NCBI RefSeq assembly: GCF_025024155.1 | Contig: NW_026251712.1 | Location: forward strand, 52,501-116,500 | Origin: Gamsiella multidivaricata | Lineage: Eukaryota > Mortierellomycota > Mortierellomycetes > Mortierellales > Mortierellaceae | Length of the DNA stretch: 64,000 nt | Direction of reading: 5' to 3' | Notes under the pieces: generated by a model | Database searches by the model: none | Told to the model about the DNA's origin: nothing | Seen by the model: the letters and a program-made list of their open reading frames with translations, nothing else | In this document: positions 28,093 through 39,474 of the stretch, in pieces | Numbering within the stretch: the stretch's first letter is position 1 | How the letters are laid out: each line of letters starts with the position of its first letter | Translations under genes and position numbers: made by a program

Positions 28093-28927
28093 CCCTTTCT
28101 GAGACGCGACAACCCGCGCTCGTACCCTCCAATCATCCCCTCTCATACCTATCCTTTTAGGTGTCGATGAACGGTCGTATATCATATGTGGCGACGGTCT
28201 AGGTATGTAGGGAAAGCACGATGGAAATAGGATCACTTTTATTTTTGACTCCATTAGTAGGGTAGCTCCTTCAGCCATTTCTAGTATATCCATCAACTAA
28301 TCTATATCTTGGGTTCTCCCTGTCTTCACCTTAGTTCGATGTCGCGGTCAAAAGGTTCGAGTTCGTGCCAGTTCGAAAAATGCCTGTCGTCGATTTCCCT
28401 GCCCCTTACCCCTTATTTCTTTTATTTTTTTGGTAACAATAGCTTTGCGATCCCGATACACCGTATCTCTCGATGGAATCGCCTTGCCAGTACTATGGGT
28501 CCAAGTGTTCTGAGCATACCTGTTGAAAGACGGCGTATGTAGCGAGAACAAATGACTAGTACAGGCGAGGCAGTGTCTGAATTACCAGTGCACGTTGCTT
28601 AGCATAAAAACCAACTGTGTATGAGAGAGAGAGAGAGAGAGAGGAGGTATAGACCATGTTGGTTTTGTTTATGTTTTTATTATTGCTGTGCATTCCAGTC
28701 GAACTTGGTTCGGTGGAGACAGCGTAGCATCTGAATGCTTTAGATAACGACAAAAAAAAAAAAAAAAAAAAAGATAGGCAATAGGCGATAGATAGTGCTG
28801 CCCCAAGCACGGGAATGAGCAGTCAGAAAATTAATGCTCGTGTCACCCAAAAAAAGAAAAAAAAAAAAAAAAAAAAAGGACCTAAGAAGCAAAGCGCGTT
28901 TTTATCTACAGGCAGCAACCGCATCCT
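28093..28927. other. Intergenic stretch with simple repeats
   Basis: No gene supported. Holds a (GA)n run at about 28625-28642, and A runs of roughly 20 bases at about 28752 and 28855. The last is just beyond the 3' end of the minus-strand gene at 28928. Confidence 0.4.
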
Positions 28928-29479
28928 TTACTGCGGTCCTGCGGCAGCACTTCGCACTCCCGCCCCGGAATGTGGTCCACCGGCGCCTCCGGATGAGGCG
29001 CTCAGGATCCGACCGCTTCTCAGTCCCAGCTTATTCATCTTGGCCATCTTGAACTCCAGATCCCGCATCTTTGCAATCGTCGGATCATATCGTGGCCTCC
29101 GTTCCAATTCCTCCAATGCCTGTTGCTGTCGCATCTCCTTCTTCAACTGGCGCCGGCTCTTCCCAACAATACCGTTGCTATCACTGCAGACGTCTGATGG
29201 AGAAAGAGTTTCGGAAGTGAGGGTTCGTGTCCGACTGGAGGCCGGGTGTGTAGACGGACGGTAGAGGGTCATGGAGGCCGAGAGGAGGTCGAGGTCCGAG
29301 ACAGAGGCGGACATGAGGTCCGTATGGTCTGAGGGCAAGAAGACCCAGTCGTCCTGATGCGGTTCTGGTTCTTGAGGGGAGGTCGAGCTGGGCGCGTTCT
29401 TGTCGGTGATGGAGGGGGCGGTGGTGGAGGCATTGGATGCCTGAGTGTCGGAGGAGCGGATCCAGGAGAGAACAAACAT
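28928..29479 (-). CDS. Hypothetical protein, Ser-rich with basic coiled segment
   Basis: Single-exon frame of 183 residues with ATG at 29479. The N-terminal 110 residues are Ser/Thr/Pro-rich and contain DDWVFLPSD. The C-terminal part has a conserved-looking basic helix, GKSRRQLKKEMRQQQALEEL, followed by RPRYDPTIAKMRDLEFKMA, and ends in a Gly/Ser/Ala tail. No transmembrane segment or signal peptide is seen. The charged helix suggests a coiled-coil or nucleic-acid contact, but no family is recognised. A CT-rich promoter lies to the right. It stands alone in a gene-poor region. Moderately sure it is real because codon positions behave regularly and the start is a clear ATG. Confidence 0.55.
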   Translation of the reverse strand: MFVLSWIRSSDTQASNASTTAPSITDKNAPSSTSPQEPEPHQDDWVFLPSDHTDLMSASVSDLDLLSASMTLYRPSTHPASSRTRTLTSETLSPSDVCSDSNGIVGKSRRQLKKEMRQQQALEELERRPRYDPTIAKMRDLEFKMAKMNKLGLRSGRILSASSGGAGGPHSGAGVRSAAAGPQ

Positions 29480-32400
29480 GTTGGTTTAAAGAGTGGTGGA
29501 GTAGAGAAGGTGTAGGTTGCTTTAAAGACGCTGTTTCGTTGACCTGGGCCAGATGAAAGAGCGAATGAAGAACGCGAATTGGGATTGAACGGCGGGGTGC
29601 TAGTTGTGTTGTTGGTGTTGACGGAGAATGTAGCTATTGTAGTGCGAGGCTTTCTATCTTTGCTATATCGACGCTTGTTCCTTTCCTGGTTCTTTGGAGA
29701 TGGGCGCAGCGAGTAAGGTGTGTTGATAGAAGTGGTCGGTGAAGTATCCGGTACTAATTCCTGAAATGATGCAGCGGCTGGTTGTAGTTTTTAATGCTTG
29801 GAGACGAAGAGTGCTTATCAAGGGGTTGTGGGGTTGGGTTAGGTTTGTTTTGTCGAGTCAATAGTTGAAGAGAAAAGAAGAAAAGGATGAACCTGACTCC
29901 AGAAAGGTTTATATTTAAAAATGGATGGAGATAGGCACTGCAAGGGCAAGCAAGTATGTACTAACTAACACACATCTCTTGGCTCATGCAAGTACTCATT
30001 CATATGGTTTTCTAGAGGCCAAAAATATAAATATATCTTACTGTTGCAAAAAGATCACATTGCACTTCCTATAGACTAATACATTCCGTGCCTCGAACGT
30101 AATAAAATACACTCAGTCCAATAGAATCGAGTACGCGTGTTGGATGCATCCGCATCGGACCGAAGGCGCATATCACAGGATCATCTCATCATCGTCATCC
30201 CGCAATCCCTCCTCGTCCTCCTCATTCTTAAAAGGCTGAAGAGAGAACAGACCAAGGGCACGGCATGCGAATACTATCCGTGGTTGGCTGAACGAAAAAA
30301 AAAGTCCTTTGTAATTTTACCTCGCGGTCAAAGAAAGACATTCAGATACACGTTCCTGGTTCTCGCAGTTTGTAAGGGACGCCTCTTGCACTGCTGTACT
30401 ACTCTATATTCCCATCCTGACTACAAGCACTAATGTACGATACCACTCCATATATCCATTCTGACTATTCTGATTACAGTACAAGAATATGTCCCTCCGG
30501 ATGCAATCTTCCGAGGACGAGTCATCAAAGCACATGGGGCGGTTCTAAAGAAAGAGGAACCTAGACACAGTGAGCAAACCATTACCCGTCGAAATGGGGG
30601 GTCATACGACCTACCTGGTACAGAACCTAGGCAGGTTGCTTCATTCTTTTGTAGACCTTTGGAAGAAAAAAAAACAAGAGCAAAAGGAATTGCAGAACAC
30701 CAATGAATACAGAATACGTTGTTGGGTTGACGCGTGGGCCTCGTACGGTAACTATTCTTTTATAGAAGTGATCCAGAGACCCAGGAGGTGGACAAGCGGG
30801 GGGGAGGATGGGGACCCTTGAAATCGTACGTAAATGCATAAAAAGAGAGCAATTGCTTGCTTGGTCCGTATAAAATGCGGCTACTAATTCTCCTGCTCCG
30901 CGAGTGTCCTGAATAATCTTTTGTTTCCCCTGAACCTCAATGGGTGTCGCCGAGGTACAGCCAGTATAACCAGTATATCAGTATGACTGAGTACCAATGG
31001 CGAAGACGTGTATCCAGGATGTCGGTCACGACCTTTTTGTCTGATATTAAGTGCATCGTGCTCTGGGTCCTGCCTGCCTTCGGTTGAATGCACTCGGCAG
31101 CGACAAAGACAGACAAACGATCAAGGAGGTCCAGTTGCTTTACTATGGTTTGCTCACCTCTACGCTCAGTGCTATTGTCTTGATCTTTACTTATGAGCAG
31201 GCTACTTTGTGCACCACCTCCTTGGGTTAGTAATGACAATATACCAATGTATGACTGTAGAAGGGTCGTGGCGGCAAACAGGGCAGCTAAAGCAGATGCA
31301 TTAGTTGAGTTTACTTGGTAATACAGGGCAGCCAAAGGAATCTCTTTCGCGGCGCATAGACCAGGTCGTGTGAGTGGGTTCTGTTCTCGCTAGGACCAAG
31401 GCAATCAAGTCCATTATACAGGATTGTGGTTTCTTTTACAAAAAGATCATTGCCAGTTTTAGATATGGTCGTGCTCCAGTACTTGGACCTTTGCCGTATG
31501 TTCGTGCTGCTGCCCATCCACACGGTATCGCATTGCTGTGCAGCTGGAGAAAGAAAGATGCAACGTCACCAAAAATAAGGTTCGGTGCGTACGCATATGC
31601 TCATTTATTGGGCCAAACCACTTGCCAATGGTGTCCTTCTTTCCCCTCCCCACACTCCTTTAACTTCCATCCATCCCTCGATCCACGCAATCCATCCATC
31701 CATCGGCTCTTTTACTTTCTTATCTATCCATCCATCGACCTTTCGATCCCATCGACCCACTTCTTGATCTCTCTCCAAGCTCAAGTACCAGCAGCACTCC
31801 CGAGTGACCCATCGCCAGCTTCAGCTTCAGCCGCGGCTCTTCATCTCGTCCCGCCAAGCCAGCCTAAAACGCTCGCCAACCGCCACCAACCAGCTCCTCC
31901 CATAAAGTTTCGGTATGTCTATCTCCACCACCAAGATGGACATCCTCTGCTTCAGCAGAAGCAATGGCGCTTCCCCTCTCTCGTGCCTGGCGGCCCGCGT
32001 CTCGGCACCGTTCATCTGTCCCTGATCCCCTGATCACTTCCTCCCTCAAACGAAACAAAAAGAAAAGAAGAGAAAAGAAAAGAAAAGGACAAAAGAGCGA
32101 CTGCTTCAACGGCGAGCCTTGAATCCTGCATCCATCGGATCGGCTGGCTTGCACTCTACGACACAGTTGCACGGTTCACGCCGCTGCACTGCTGTGTCGC
32201 GTCCAGCTGCTGGCAATATGCACACCTCCCGCGGCGTCGTTCTCAAGAGAAGGATGGCAACCATCATCCTTGGATGAAGGAGGAGAAAAGGATTCGAGGT
32301 TCCCACCCGCTTTTTGTCACGCACGACAGAGAACGAGAACGAGAGAAGCGCCAGCGACGCTCGTCCGCCAGCAAGAGGCACTCTGTCTCTGTTTTGTTTC

Positions 32401-32789
32401 GATAAAGAGCGACAAAGACACGATCCGATCAGAGAGAATGGGGGCTTGCCCGCCGCCGCTTCGTGACGCTGCCTGCTCAGGATGTCCACACTGCGCCCTT
32501 TTTTCTTCTTTTTTTTTCTTTTTTTTTCTCGCCACATTCGTGGGGCCCAATTATCTGCTCCCCTTCCGCTTTTTTTCTTTCGTTCGTTCGTTCGTTTCAT
32601 TCGTTTCTTTCGCTCTACTTGGTCGCGCACGATCGATCCCCCAGGGAATAGAAAAAACCAAATACTAAACGCAAAATATCGCCCTCCCTTCCTCCTGTCC
32701 GCGTTCTCTCCTCGTCCACCTGCTCTGCCGCTTGGTTCTCATCTTATCTACTGCACCTGCCCATCTTTCTCGCCACCCAGATCCTAAAA
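29480..32789. other. 3.3-kb intergenic region upstream of SUB2
   Basis: No supportable gene. The left end is the promoter of the minus-strand hypothetical gene. A minus-strand frame at 30937-31400 looks vaguely membrane-like (SALAALFAATTLLQSYIGIL) but has no usable ATG. From about 31650 the DNA is rich in (ATCC)n and CT runs, and 32500-32610 has T runs and a (CGTT)n tract. These are probably the long promoter and leader of SUB2. Confidence 0.4.
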
Positions 32790-34506
32790 ATGGCCGACCA
32801 CCACGATGATCTCGTTGACTACGATGAGGATGATGATGTCATCCAGTCCATCAACGCCGTCCCCGCTGCTGCCGAGCCCGAGGTTGCTGAAGACTCCAAG
32901 GACAAGAAGGGTTCCTATGTCGGTGTCCACTCGACCGGTTTCCGTGATTTCCTCTTGAAGCCCGAGCTTTTGCGCTCCATTGTCGACTGTGGTTTCGAGC
33001 ATCCTTCTGAGGGTAAGTCTTTATTTGCTTTATTGTTTATGATGTCTGAAGCGATCTCGTCTCTAATTATAACCGCTTGTGCTTGGAATTGCTCGCCAAT
33101 AGTCCAGCAGGAGTGCATTCCCCAGTCCATCCTCGGTATGGACATTCTGTGCCAGGCCAAGTCTGGTATGGGTAAGACGGCCGTTTTCGTTCTTGCCACC
33201 CTCCAGCAGGTCGAGCCCGTCCCCGGCGAGGTCTCTGTCGTTGTCTTGTGCCACACTCGTGAATTGGCTTTCCAGATCAAGAACGAGTACGCTCGCTTTA
33301 GCAAGTACCTTCCCGAGGTCAAGTCCGAGGTCTTTTACGGAGGCACGCCCTTGAAGAGAGACCAAGACCTTCTCCGCAACAAGGAGCTCTGCCCCCACGT
33401 CTTGGTCGGTACCCCTGGTCGTGTCCTTGCTTTGATCAAGGAGAAGACCCTCAACCTCAAGAATGTTAAGCACTTTGTTCTTGATGAGTGTGACAAGATG
33501 CTTGACCAGATTGGTATGTGTTCTGTTCCGAATACTATTTTGCAAACATTCCTCTGTCTGCTTGTCTTTCTGCCTTTCGCTGTTCTCCCCAGATGATGTC
33601 CTTACAGTTCGACGGCAATGTTATGATGATACTTTTTGCTATTAACCCAGCTCGTTAAAGGACAAAATACGTTCCTCATGAGATACACTTTTTAATGCTG
33701 ACCCATGCCTTGAACTGTTGGACATCAATGGGACGACGAGACGAAAGACGTGTGCGCAGCAAAGAGATGTTTTCTGGAATGAATCCTTTGACGCTAACAT
33801 TTTGTATGTTGTTCATGTCTCTCTCATTCATCTGGTAACAGATATGCGCCGTGATGTGCAGGAGATCTTCAGGGCCACCCCTCACCACAAGCAGGTGATG
33901 ATGTTCTCTGCCACGCTGAGCAAGGACACCCGCGTGACATGCAAGAAGTTCATGCAGAACCCTCTGGAGATCTATGTCGATGACGAGACCAAGCTGACTC
34001 TCCACGGATTGCAGCAGTACTTTGTCGGCATTACCGAGGCCCAGAAGAACCGCAAGCTCAATGATCTGTTGGACTCGCTCGAGTTCAACCAGGTGTGCAT
34101 TTTTGTGAAGTCGGTTGCACGTGCGGATCAGCTCAACAAGTTGCTGGTGGAATGCAACTTCCCAAGTATTTGCATCCACGGATCGATGCCCCAGGAGGAG
34201 CGTATTGCGCGCTACAAGTCGTTCAAGGATTTCAACAAGCGTATCTTGGTTGCGACGGATGTGTTTGCTCGTGGTCTGGATGTGTCGCGTGTGAACGTTG
34301 TGATTAACTACGACGTGCCCGATGCAGCGGACACCTACCTGCATCGTGTGGGTCGTGCCGGTCGTTTCGGAACCAAGGGTCTCGCGATTACGTTCGTTGC
34401 AGATGACAAGGATGCCGAGATCCTGAAGTCCATCCAGGCTCGTTTCGAGGTCCAGATCCCCGAGCTCCCTGACGAGATTGATGTGTCGACCTACATGACT
34501 GCCTAA
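32790..34506 (+). CDS. SUB2: ATP-dependent RNA helicase Sub2 (UAP56)
   Basis: Exons 32790-33012, 33103-33513 and 33842-34506 join in frame to 432 residues, the normal length for the family. DEAD-box motifs are all visible: Walker A AKSGMGKT, motif Ia CHTREL, GTPGR, the DECD box that defines Sub2/UAP56, SAT in [19 protein letters not shown] and [10 protein letters not shown]. The protein unwinds RNA, acts in spliceosome assembly and couples transcription to mRNA export in the TREX complex, in the nucleus. The acidic N-terminus [14 protein letters not shown] is typical. The first intron is 90 bp and the second 328 bp, with donors GTAAGT and GTATGT. Codon use is strongly biased to C/G-ending codons in the early exons, as expected for a highly expressed gene. 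The region upstream has long pyrimidine tracts. Confidence 0.97.
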
Positions 34507-35402
34507 ACAGGGAATCTTCGTTTTTTGTGCGCCTGTCGGTTCTGTTCCTCCTTTTTTTTTATTACTCTCGAGAAGGGCCTAGTTTCCCTTTGGACGATCG
34601 ATTGAGAAAGACATTTGTACATTCATTCCTTTTGCACCAGAAGAGAGAGAGAGCGCGACCGCGAGAACGATTCACTACCAATAAAAAACTGTAATATAAA
34701 AAGCACATTTCCTACTGCATGCGCTTTGTACCTTGTGCCTGTCCTGTTGTAAAGAGAGGATGGGGTTAAACGGAAAAAGAGCATGTTACTATGTATTGCT
34801 CCTTTCTTTCTCCCTGTGGGCAAGGAGACCGGGGATGGTTGGTGATGCGTTTTGCTGCTGTCTCTGTGGTCATATTGTTGTGTGTTTGCACATGTGCACA
34901 TACACATTGTCTACGCCGTCAGAATGCATCGCAGTACCCTATCTGATCCTCTTCAACCGAAAGGTCCAAAGGAATGTTTATAGCCCATGTCGTGCCTTTA
35001 TTCTTCGGCGGCAAGGACAGTCAGTTCATCCGGAGAGAAAGCGCGGCAGAGGGGTGGATTGCCATGAGCAATTCAAGGGCCCTCTTCCGATCGGAACATA
35101 CGGGAAAGGAAATACCAAAGGCCTAGTCTCCGCTCTAGCTTTGACCTTCAGCCTTCTTTTTATTTATTCCTCTTGTCTTTTATTTTCATTTTCTTTCTTT
35201 AACCACCACCCTCTTCTCATTCATCCTCATCCTCATCAGCACTCTTCATCACATCCACGATAAAGTTTGTCTTGCTTTCTTTACCCCACACTCTTCCCTT
35301 TTTAGATAAATCCGCATATTCCACCTCACACTCCGACTGGACTGCACACTCTTATCTGTTTCGCTCTGGCAACAACACAAAACACACAAAAAGCGATCGA
35401 TA
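34507..35402. other. SUB2 to PTC7 intergenic region
   Basis: About 900 bp holding the SUB2 3' UTR and the PTC7-like promoter. CT-rich tracts (TTTCTTTCTTTAACC, CATCCTCATCC) lie within 250 bp of the PTC7-like start. A weak plus-strand frame at 34733-35263 has no ATG and was not accepted. Confidence 0.4.
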
Positions 35403-37965
35403 ATGCTAGGCAGGAATGTAGCCAGGCCTCTGGGCATGTCTCCCTCGCGTATCGCTACTGCCTACAATGCCATGACATCCCACCGTCTGACCCAGTGGAT
35501 GCTGTCGTCTAGACCGTATTCGATGCTCATGCACCGGTACTTGTTCCTCGCCCCGCAGCTTCTTCTCACCAGCAGTCCAGCAGGTCTCCCCAATTCGACT
35601 CCGACGCTCGTCTCCCTCGACGGAGGCGTTGCCGTCGCACAAGCATCATCACCCTCTTCTTCGACTTGTTCGTCATCGTCATCGTCGTGTCAACTCCACA
35701 CTAGTGCAGCAACTGCTTCGTTGGCGCAGGTGCAAGCGCAGCTCGCTCAGGAGATTCTGCTGCCCTTAGAGCTACACACACCGTCATCATCTTTCAATGG
35801 AACAGCTACAGCGGACACAACAGCCACGACAGCCAAAGATGTCTCTTCTGTTAATTCGCCCTCAACGGTGACCAGGAATGCTATCGCATACAATTATTTG
35901 CTCGCTGCGAGTTGGCACCCGAAATCGAGGCACCGACCACAGGCGCAGGCGCTACAGCATCAACAGGATCAACTGCAGCAGCAGCGACAGGATCTGGAGG
36001 ATGCAGCAAAAGCGGAGAGGACGTTACGATGGAAACAAAAACTGAGGGCTGCGCACCCGGGGAAGGTCGATGCGGGCGAGGATGCGTTTTTTCATGTGTC
36101 GACCCCGAGTCGTGTGGCGTTAGGGGTTGCAGACGGAGTCGGCGGATGGTCTGAGGTGAGTTGATGGTCTATTCGGAAGCGACTCTCTTTGTGTGTCCTT
36201 TTTTTTTTTTTTTTTTTTTTATACTCTTGATAGTATAGTTGTTTTGATCGTCATTTGGCGTGTATTTACTTCCACATCCTTTGTCACGCCTGCGCCTTTT
36301 CGCCCTTTCAAGTGGGAGTGAGCGTTTTGGTAACGGAAAGCAGATGCCTTTGGGGAGGCACGAGCGAGCGTCATTGACGATTGCTCCGTTACGCTTTCAC
36401 ATCATTTCTTGTTCTTAATGTAGAGTTCGGAATGAAGAGGGGGAGTAATTGATCAACGAAGACCTCTCTTGTCGTCCATAAATGGTATTACCGACTCTTC
36501 TTTGCTTCGCCTTTTTTTTTTTTTCACCCTCCTTCTCATCATTTTTTGTTGCTGCTCTCATCATATGTCATTTCAGCAAGTGCTTTGGCCTTGCCATCAC
36601 AGCAAATTTTCTTTTCAAGGGAGGAGAGAAAGAGAAAGCGGATGAAGAGCGGAGCGAATTGTTGAGAGCTGCATTTAGGTCAGCGCTTGTTTGTGTGCAG
36701 GTGTACAGAAGTAGACTTTGTTGTATGGTAATGGATGTGCAATTAGCTTTGCTAACTCTAGGTTTTATTTTTTATTTTTTGGTGCATGGTTGTCTAGATG
36801 GGCGTGGATCCTGCACTGTTCTCGTGGGCGTTGATGAACAATGCCGAGAACATTGCTCAACTGACGGACACGACACCGCCAGAAGAGCCGAGCGCACTCA
36901 CTGCAGGCGGTGAACGGACGGTCCTGGATGCGCAGACGATCCTGGATGGCGCGTATAGTGAACTCGTCCAGAGTGGCACCGTCGAAGCAGGTACGAGAGA
37001 ACGAATACTGTGAGAAAAAACCTTGGTTGTTTTTTCTATATTTGTGCTCCTTTTTTTTTTTTTTTTGCATGAACTAATAACACCAACAAACAACACCAAC
37101 AACAAAACAACAACAAACAACAAACAACGGTGGGAATGAAATGAATTATCTAGGCTCGAGCACAGCTTGCATTCTATCGCTTTGCAAGATGACAGGGACG
37201 TTAAAGGCGTCGAATCTCGGCGACAGCTCGTTCCTCCTGATCCGGGATAACCAATGTATCTACGAATCCCCGTCTCAGCAGCATTTCTGGAATTGTCCTT
37301 ACCAACTCACAGTCTTGCCGCCAAAACTTCGTCAGCAGCAGCAGCAGCAAAAGCAACAGCAGACACAGGCAAACGGCAATGCTCAGGAACCGGCCGAGTC
37401 CAGGGAAACGAAAAAGATCAAGACAAAATCATATGTCCAGGATCTCCCCAAGGATGCGATGCAGACGACGCATCAGTTACAGGATGGGGACGTGATTGTG
37501 CTGGCGACAGATGGATTTTGGGACAACGTGTTTACGAAGGAGGCACTCGAGCTGGTGAATCGGGAGCTGGGAGATATCATTCGAGAGCAACGACACCGGC
37601 ATGATGCGGAGGATGAATTCAAGAGGGATGAGCAGCCGAAGTTGTCGGCAGAGGAGATTCTGGCAAGGGTGCGGGCACTCTCCAAGAGACTGACGAATAC
37701 GGCGAGGAGGTTCTCGTTGGACCCGAAGCGGATGACGCCGTTTAGCCAGGGAGCTCGGCATATCAAGTGCGGCGGGTAAGTTCATAGCATTTTTTTAATA
37801 CTGTCGTTGCGTAGATTACCTATCGTTAATACGAATGGCATTCTTTTCGTGAATACACTTGCTAACACTCGAAATCCGGTTCTTTTTTTTTTTTTTTCAT
37901 GCTTGAGTAGAAAGATCGACGATATTACAGTGATCGTGACATTGGTGCGATCGAGTCTTCCGTAG
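35403..37965 (+). CDS. PTC7: PTC7-like mitochondrial PP2C phosphatase
   Basis: Exons 35403-36155, 36798-36990, 37154-37775 and 37911-37965 join in frame to 540 residues. PP2C signatures are present in order: AGEDAFF (first metal Asp), VADGVGGW (second), ASNLGDSSFLLI, VLATDGFWDNV (third), and KIDDITVIVTLV at the very C-terminus with the final Asp pair. The order and the GVDPALFSWALM segment point to the PTC7/PPTC7 subfamily, Mn/Mg-dependent Ser/Thr phosphatases of the mitochondrial matrix that act on coenzyme Q and import proteins. The N-terminal 60 residues are basic and hydrophobic (MLGRNVARPLGMSPSRIA), consistent with targeting. Low-complexity inserts (Ser, Thr, poly-Gln) make it longer than usual. 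The first intron is 642 bp, unusually long here; retaining it gives a stop two codons later. Confidence 0.92.
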
Positions 37966-38910
37966 GGGTTGTAAGAAAAGGAAATCGTCGTTATTTCGTC
38001 CGCAACGGCATATTTTCTTTTCTTTTTCATTATTCATTTTATATATGCTTGTAGACTATATTTTTTTTTTGCATCTTGATCGGTAACGTCAGTCCGGATG
38101 TTTGAACCGTGGCATCGTGCGTTCATGCGTCCGTCTGTTCGTTCGTTATATCATCTCTCTCTTTTTTTTTGGATTCTTCATTTCCTTGTATCATAGACAT
38201 AACACAACACATTCATAAAAAAATAAAAATAAAAATAAAAATAAAAAAAGCGCCATGTCCTTGAGTTCCCCAAGTAGGATGTTGACATCTGGGTCTCCAC
38301 CTCGAAAACCCCAATCTCAATCTCCCTGCAAGATTCATGTTCCAAGGCATCAGCTCGAGCAGGATACTGGGCTGTTCCAGCGAAGGCCTTTCAGCACTGG
38401 ATAACCAAGGACCTCCCGTAATCTCGTCCAGTTTATCAGAGGCTCTTCTTTGTATGAGGTTTTCCAAATGGCCGGAATAAATTTGTCTTGGCGGATTGTT
38501 CAGATATTGAGAATTGGATCTGGAGTGAGTCCAGTTGAATGGCGACCGCCATGCATGAGCCGAGCACTCTACTCTTGCCAACAATTCCTCACTCGGTAAG
38601 ATTATTAGATGACCGAGGCCGCATCAGGCCACCAAGATCACCTCCGACTTGAGATCGCTGTTTTTTTCCTAGGTGATCCTATCATCAGTCTATAGTCCGG
38701 CAGCATGGCGCCTTCAGTGCAGGTAATCCTCAGACGCGAGAGAACTCTTATACGTTCATCTTCAGACGCCACTAACGTGTATAAATAGAAGAGTAGAGTC
38801 GCTCAAAGTGCTCAAAGCAAACACACTATCTGACCCCCAGAGCCACAGTAAAGCACAGCGCAACTACAACACGCAGATCCACTCTTCATCATCATCTGAC
38901 TCTTGCAAAC
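37966..38910. other. Intergenic region before small secreted gene
   Basis: About 950 bp. It contains a (AAAAT)n microsatellite at about 38218-38248 and unrecognised sequence. A minus-strand frame at 38213-38584 has no ATG and reads through the microsatellite, so it was not accepted. Confidence 0.4.
38780..38787 (+). promoter_or_regulatory. TATA box of small secreted protein gene
   Basis: TATAAATA lies 131 bp before the ATG at 38911. Few other genes in the window have a TATA box, so this suggests a strongly regulated or inducible promoter. Confidence 0.5.
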
Positions 38911-39126
38911 ATGACGTTTAGGTCCATTACCTTGTTCGCCGTCGTCGGCTCCGTGGTCGTCATCCAGGCTACGGCTCTCACCGCCTGCGATGACCCCCAA
39001 GTCCAGCCGCAAGATGCAACGACCTATGGTTGCAATCCATGCCCGTTGAACCGTGACTTTGGGGAGAACAGCAAGTGGGGTTGGGGCTGGGGCCGGAGTT
39101 GGGGTGGTTATCCCTGGTGGTACTAG
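38911..39126 (+). CDS. Small secreted Trp/Gly-rich protein
   Basis: A single-exon frame of 71 residues starts ATG in context CAAACATGAC. The first 20-22 residues are a clear signal peptide (SITLFAVVGSVVVIQATA). The mature part has three cysteines (TACDD, YGCNPCPLN) and ends in a striking aromatic tail, WGWGWGRSWGGYPWWY. It is not a recognised family. Small secreted cysteine-containing proteins are common in soil fungi and may act on cell walls, microbes or hosts; nothing here shows which. A TATA box is visible 131 bp upstream. The gene lies 349 bp ahead of an alcohol dehydrogenase-like gene on the same strand. Confidence 0.7.
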   Translation: MTFRSITLFAVVGSVVVIQATALTACDDPQVQPQDATTYGCNPCPLNRDFGENSKWGWGWGRSWGGYPWWY

Positions 39127-39474
39127 AATTGGAGTTCAGGATGGAGCAAGAAACCGCCACTTCCTTCGCGCGTGGTCTCATCATGGCTCTAGGATCATGC
39201 AGCTTCAGGTAGCTATCCCGCAACCAATGCAATAAAACGAAGCGTGCAGATCAGGTTCCGATCTTTGACGCGTTTAACCGAGTGATCATAGAGACGCTAT
39301 GTACAGTCACGATACGGGGGACCATAAAGACGCGTTTTTCTTTTGGTTCCTTCTTTCCTTCTCTTCTCTTCTGCAACTTCCTTTACAGCTCCCTAGGTCC
39401 CTGCAGCAACTCATCCATATCCGTTGCCTCTTCATCTTCAGAACACACATTCGCCAACAACAAGACAATCAACC

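Noticed and set aside
30937..31400. Minus-strand frame with an Ala/Leu-rich hydrophobic segment
   Set aside because: Protein-like in places, but there is no ATG at its start and no supporting exon or homology; noted in the intergenic entry only.
31374..32033. 219-codon plus-strand open frame before SUB2
   Set aside because: Low-complexity Ser/His/Pro sequence from CT- and ATCC-rich leader DNA; no family resemblance and no convincing start.
34733..35263. 176-codon plus-strand frame between SUB2 and the PTC7-like gene
   Set aside because: Starts with GTG rather than ATG, has no domain and lies in the 3' UTR/promoter interval.
36156..36797. A regulated retained intron in the PTC7-like gene, as known for yeast PTC7
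   Set aside because: Retention of this intron gives a stop two codons after the donor, so no membrane-anchored isoform can be made in the yeast manner.
38213..38584. 123-codon minus-strand frame ending in Ile/Phe repeats
   Set aside because: The end is translated (AAAAT)n microsatellite and the start lacks ATG.
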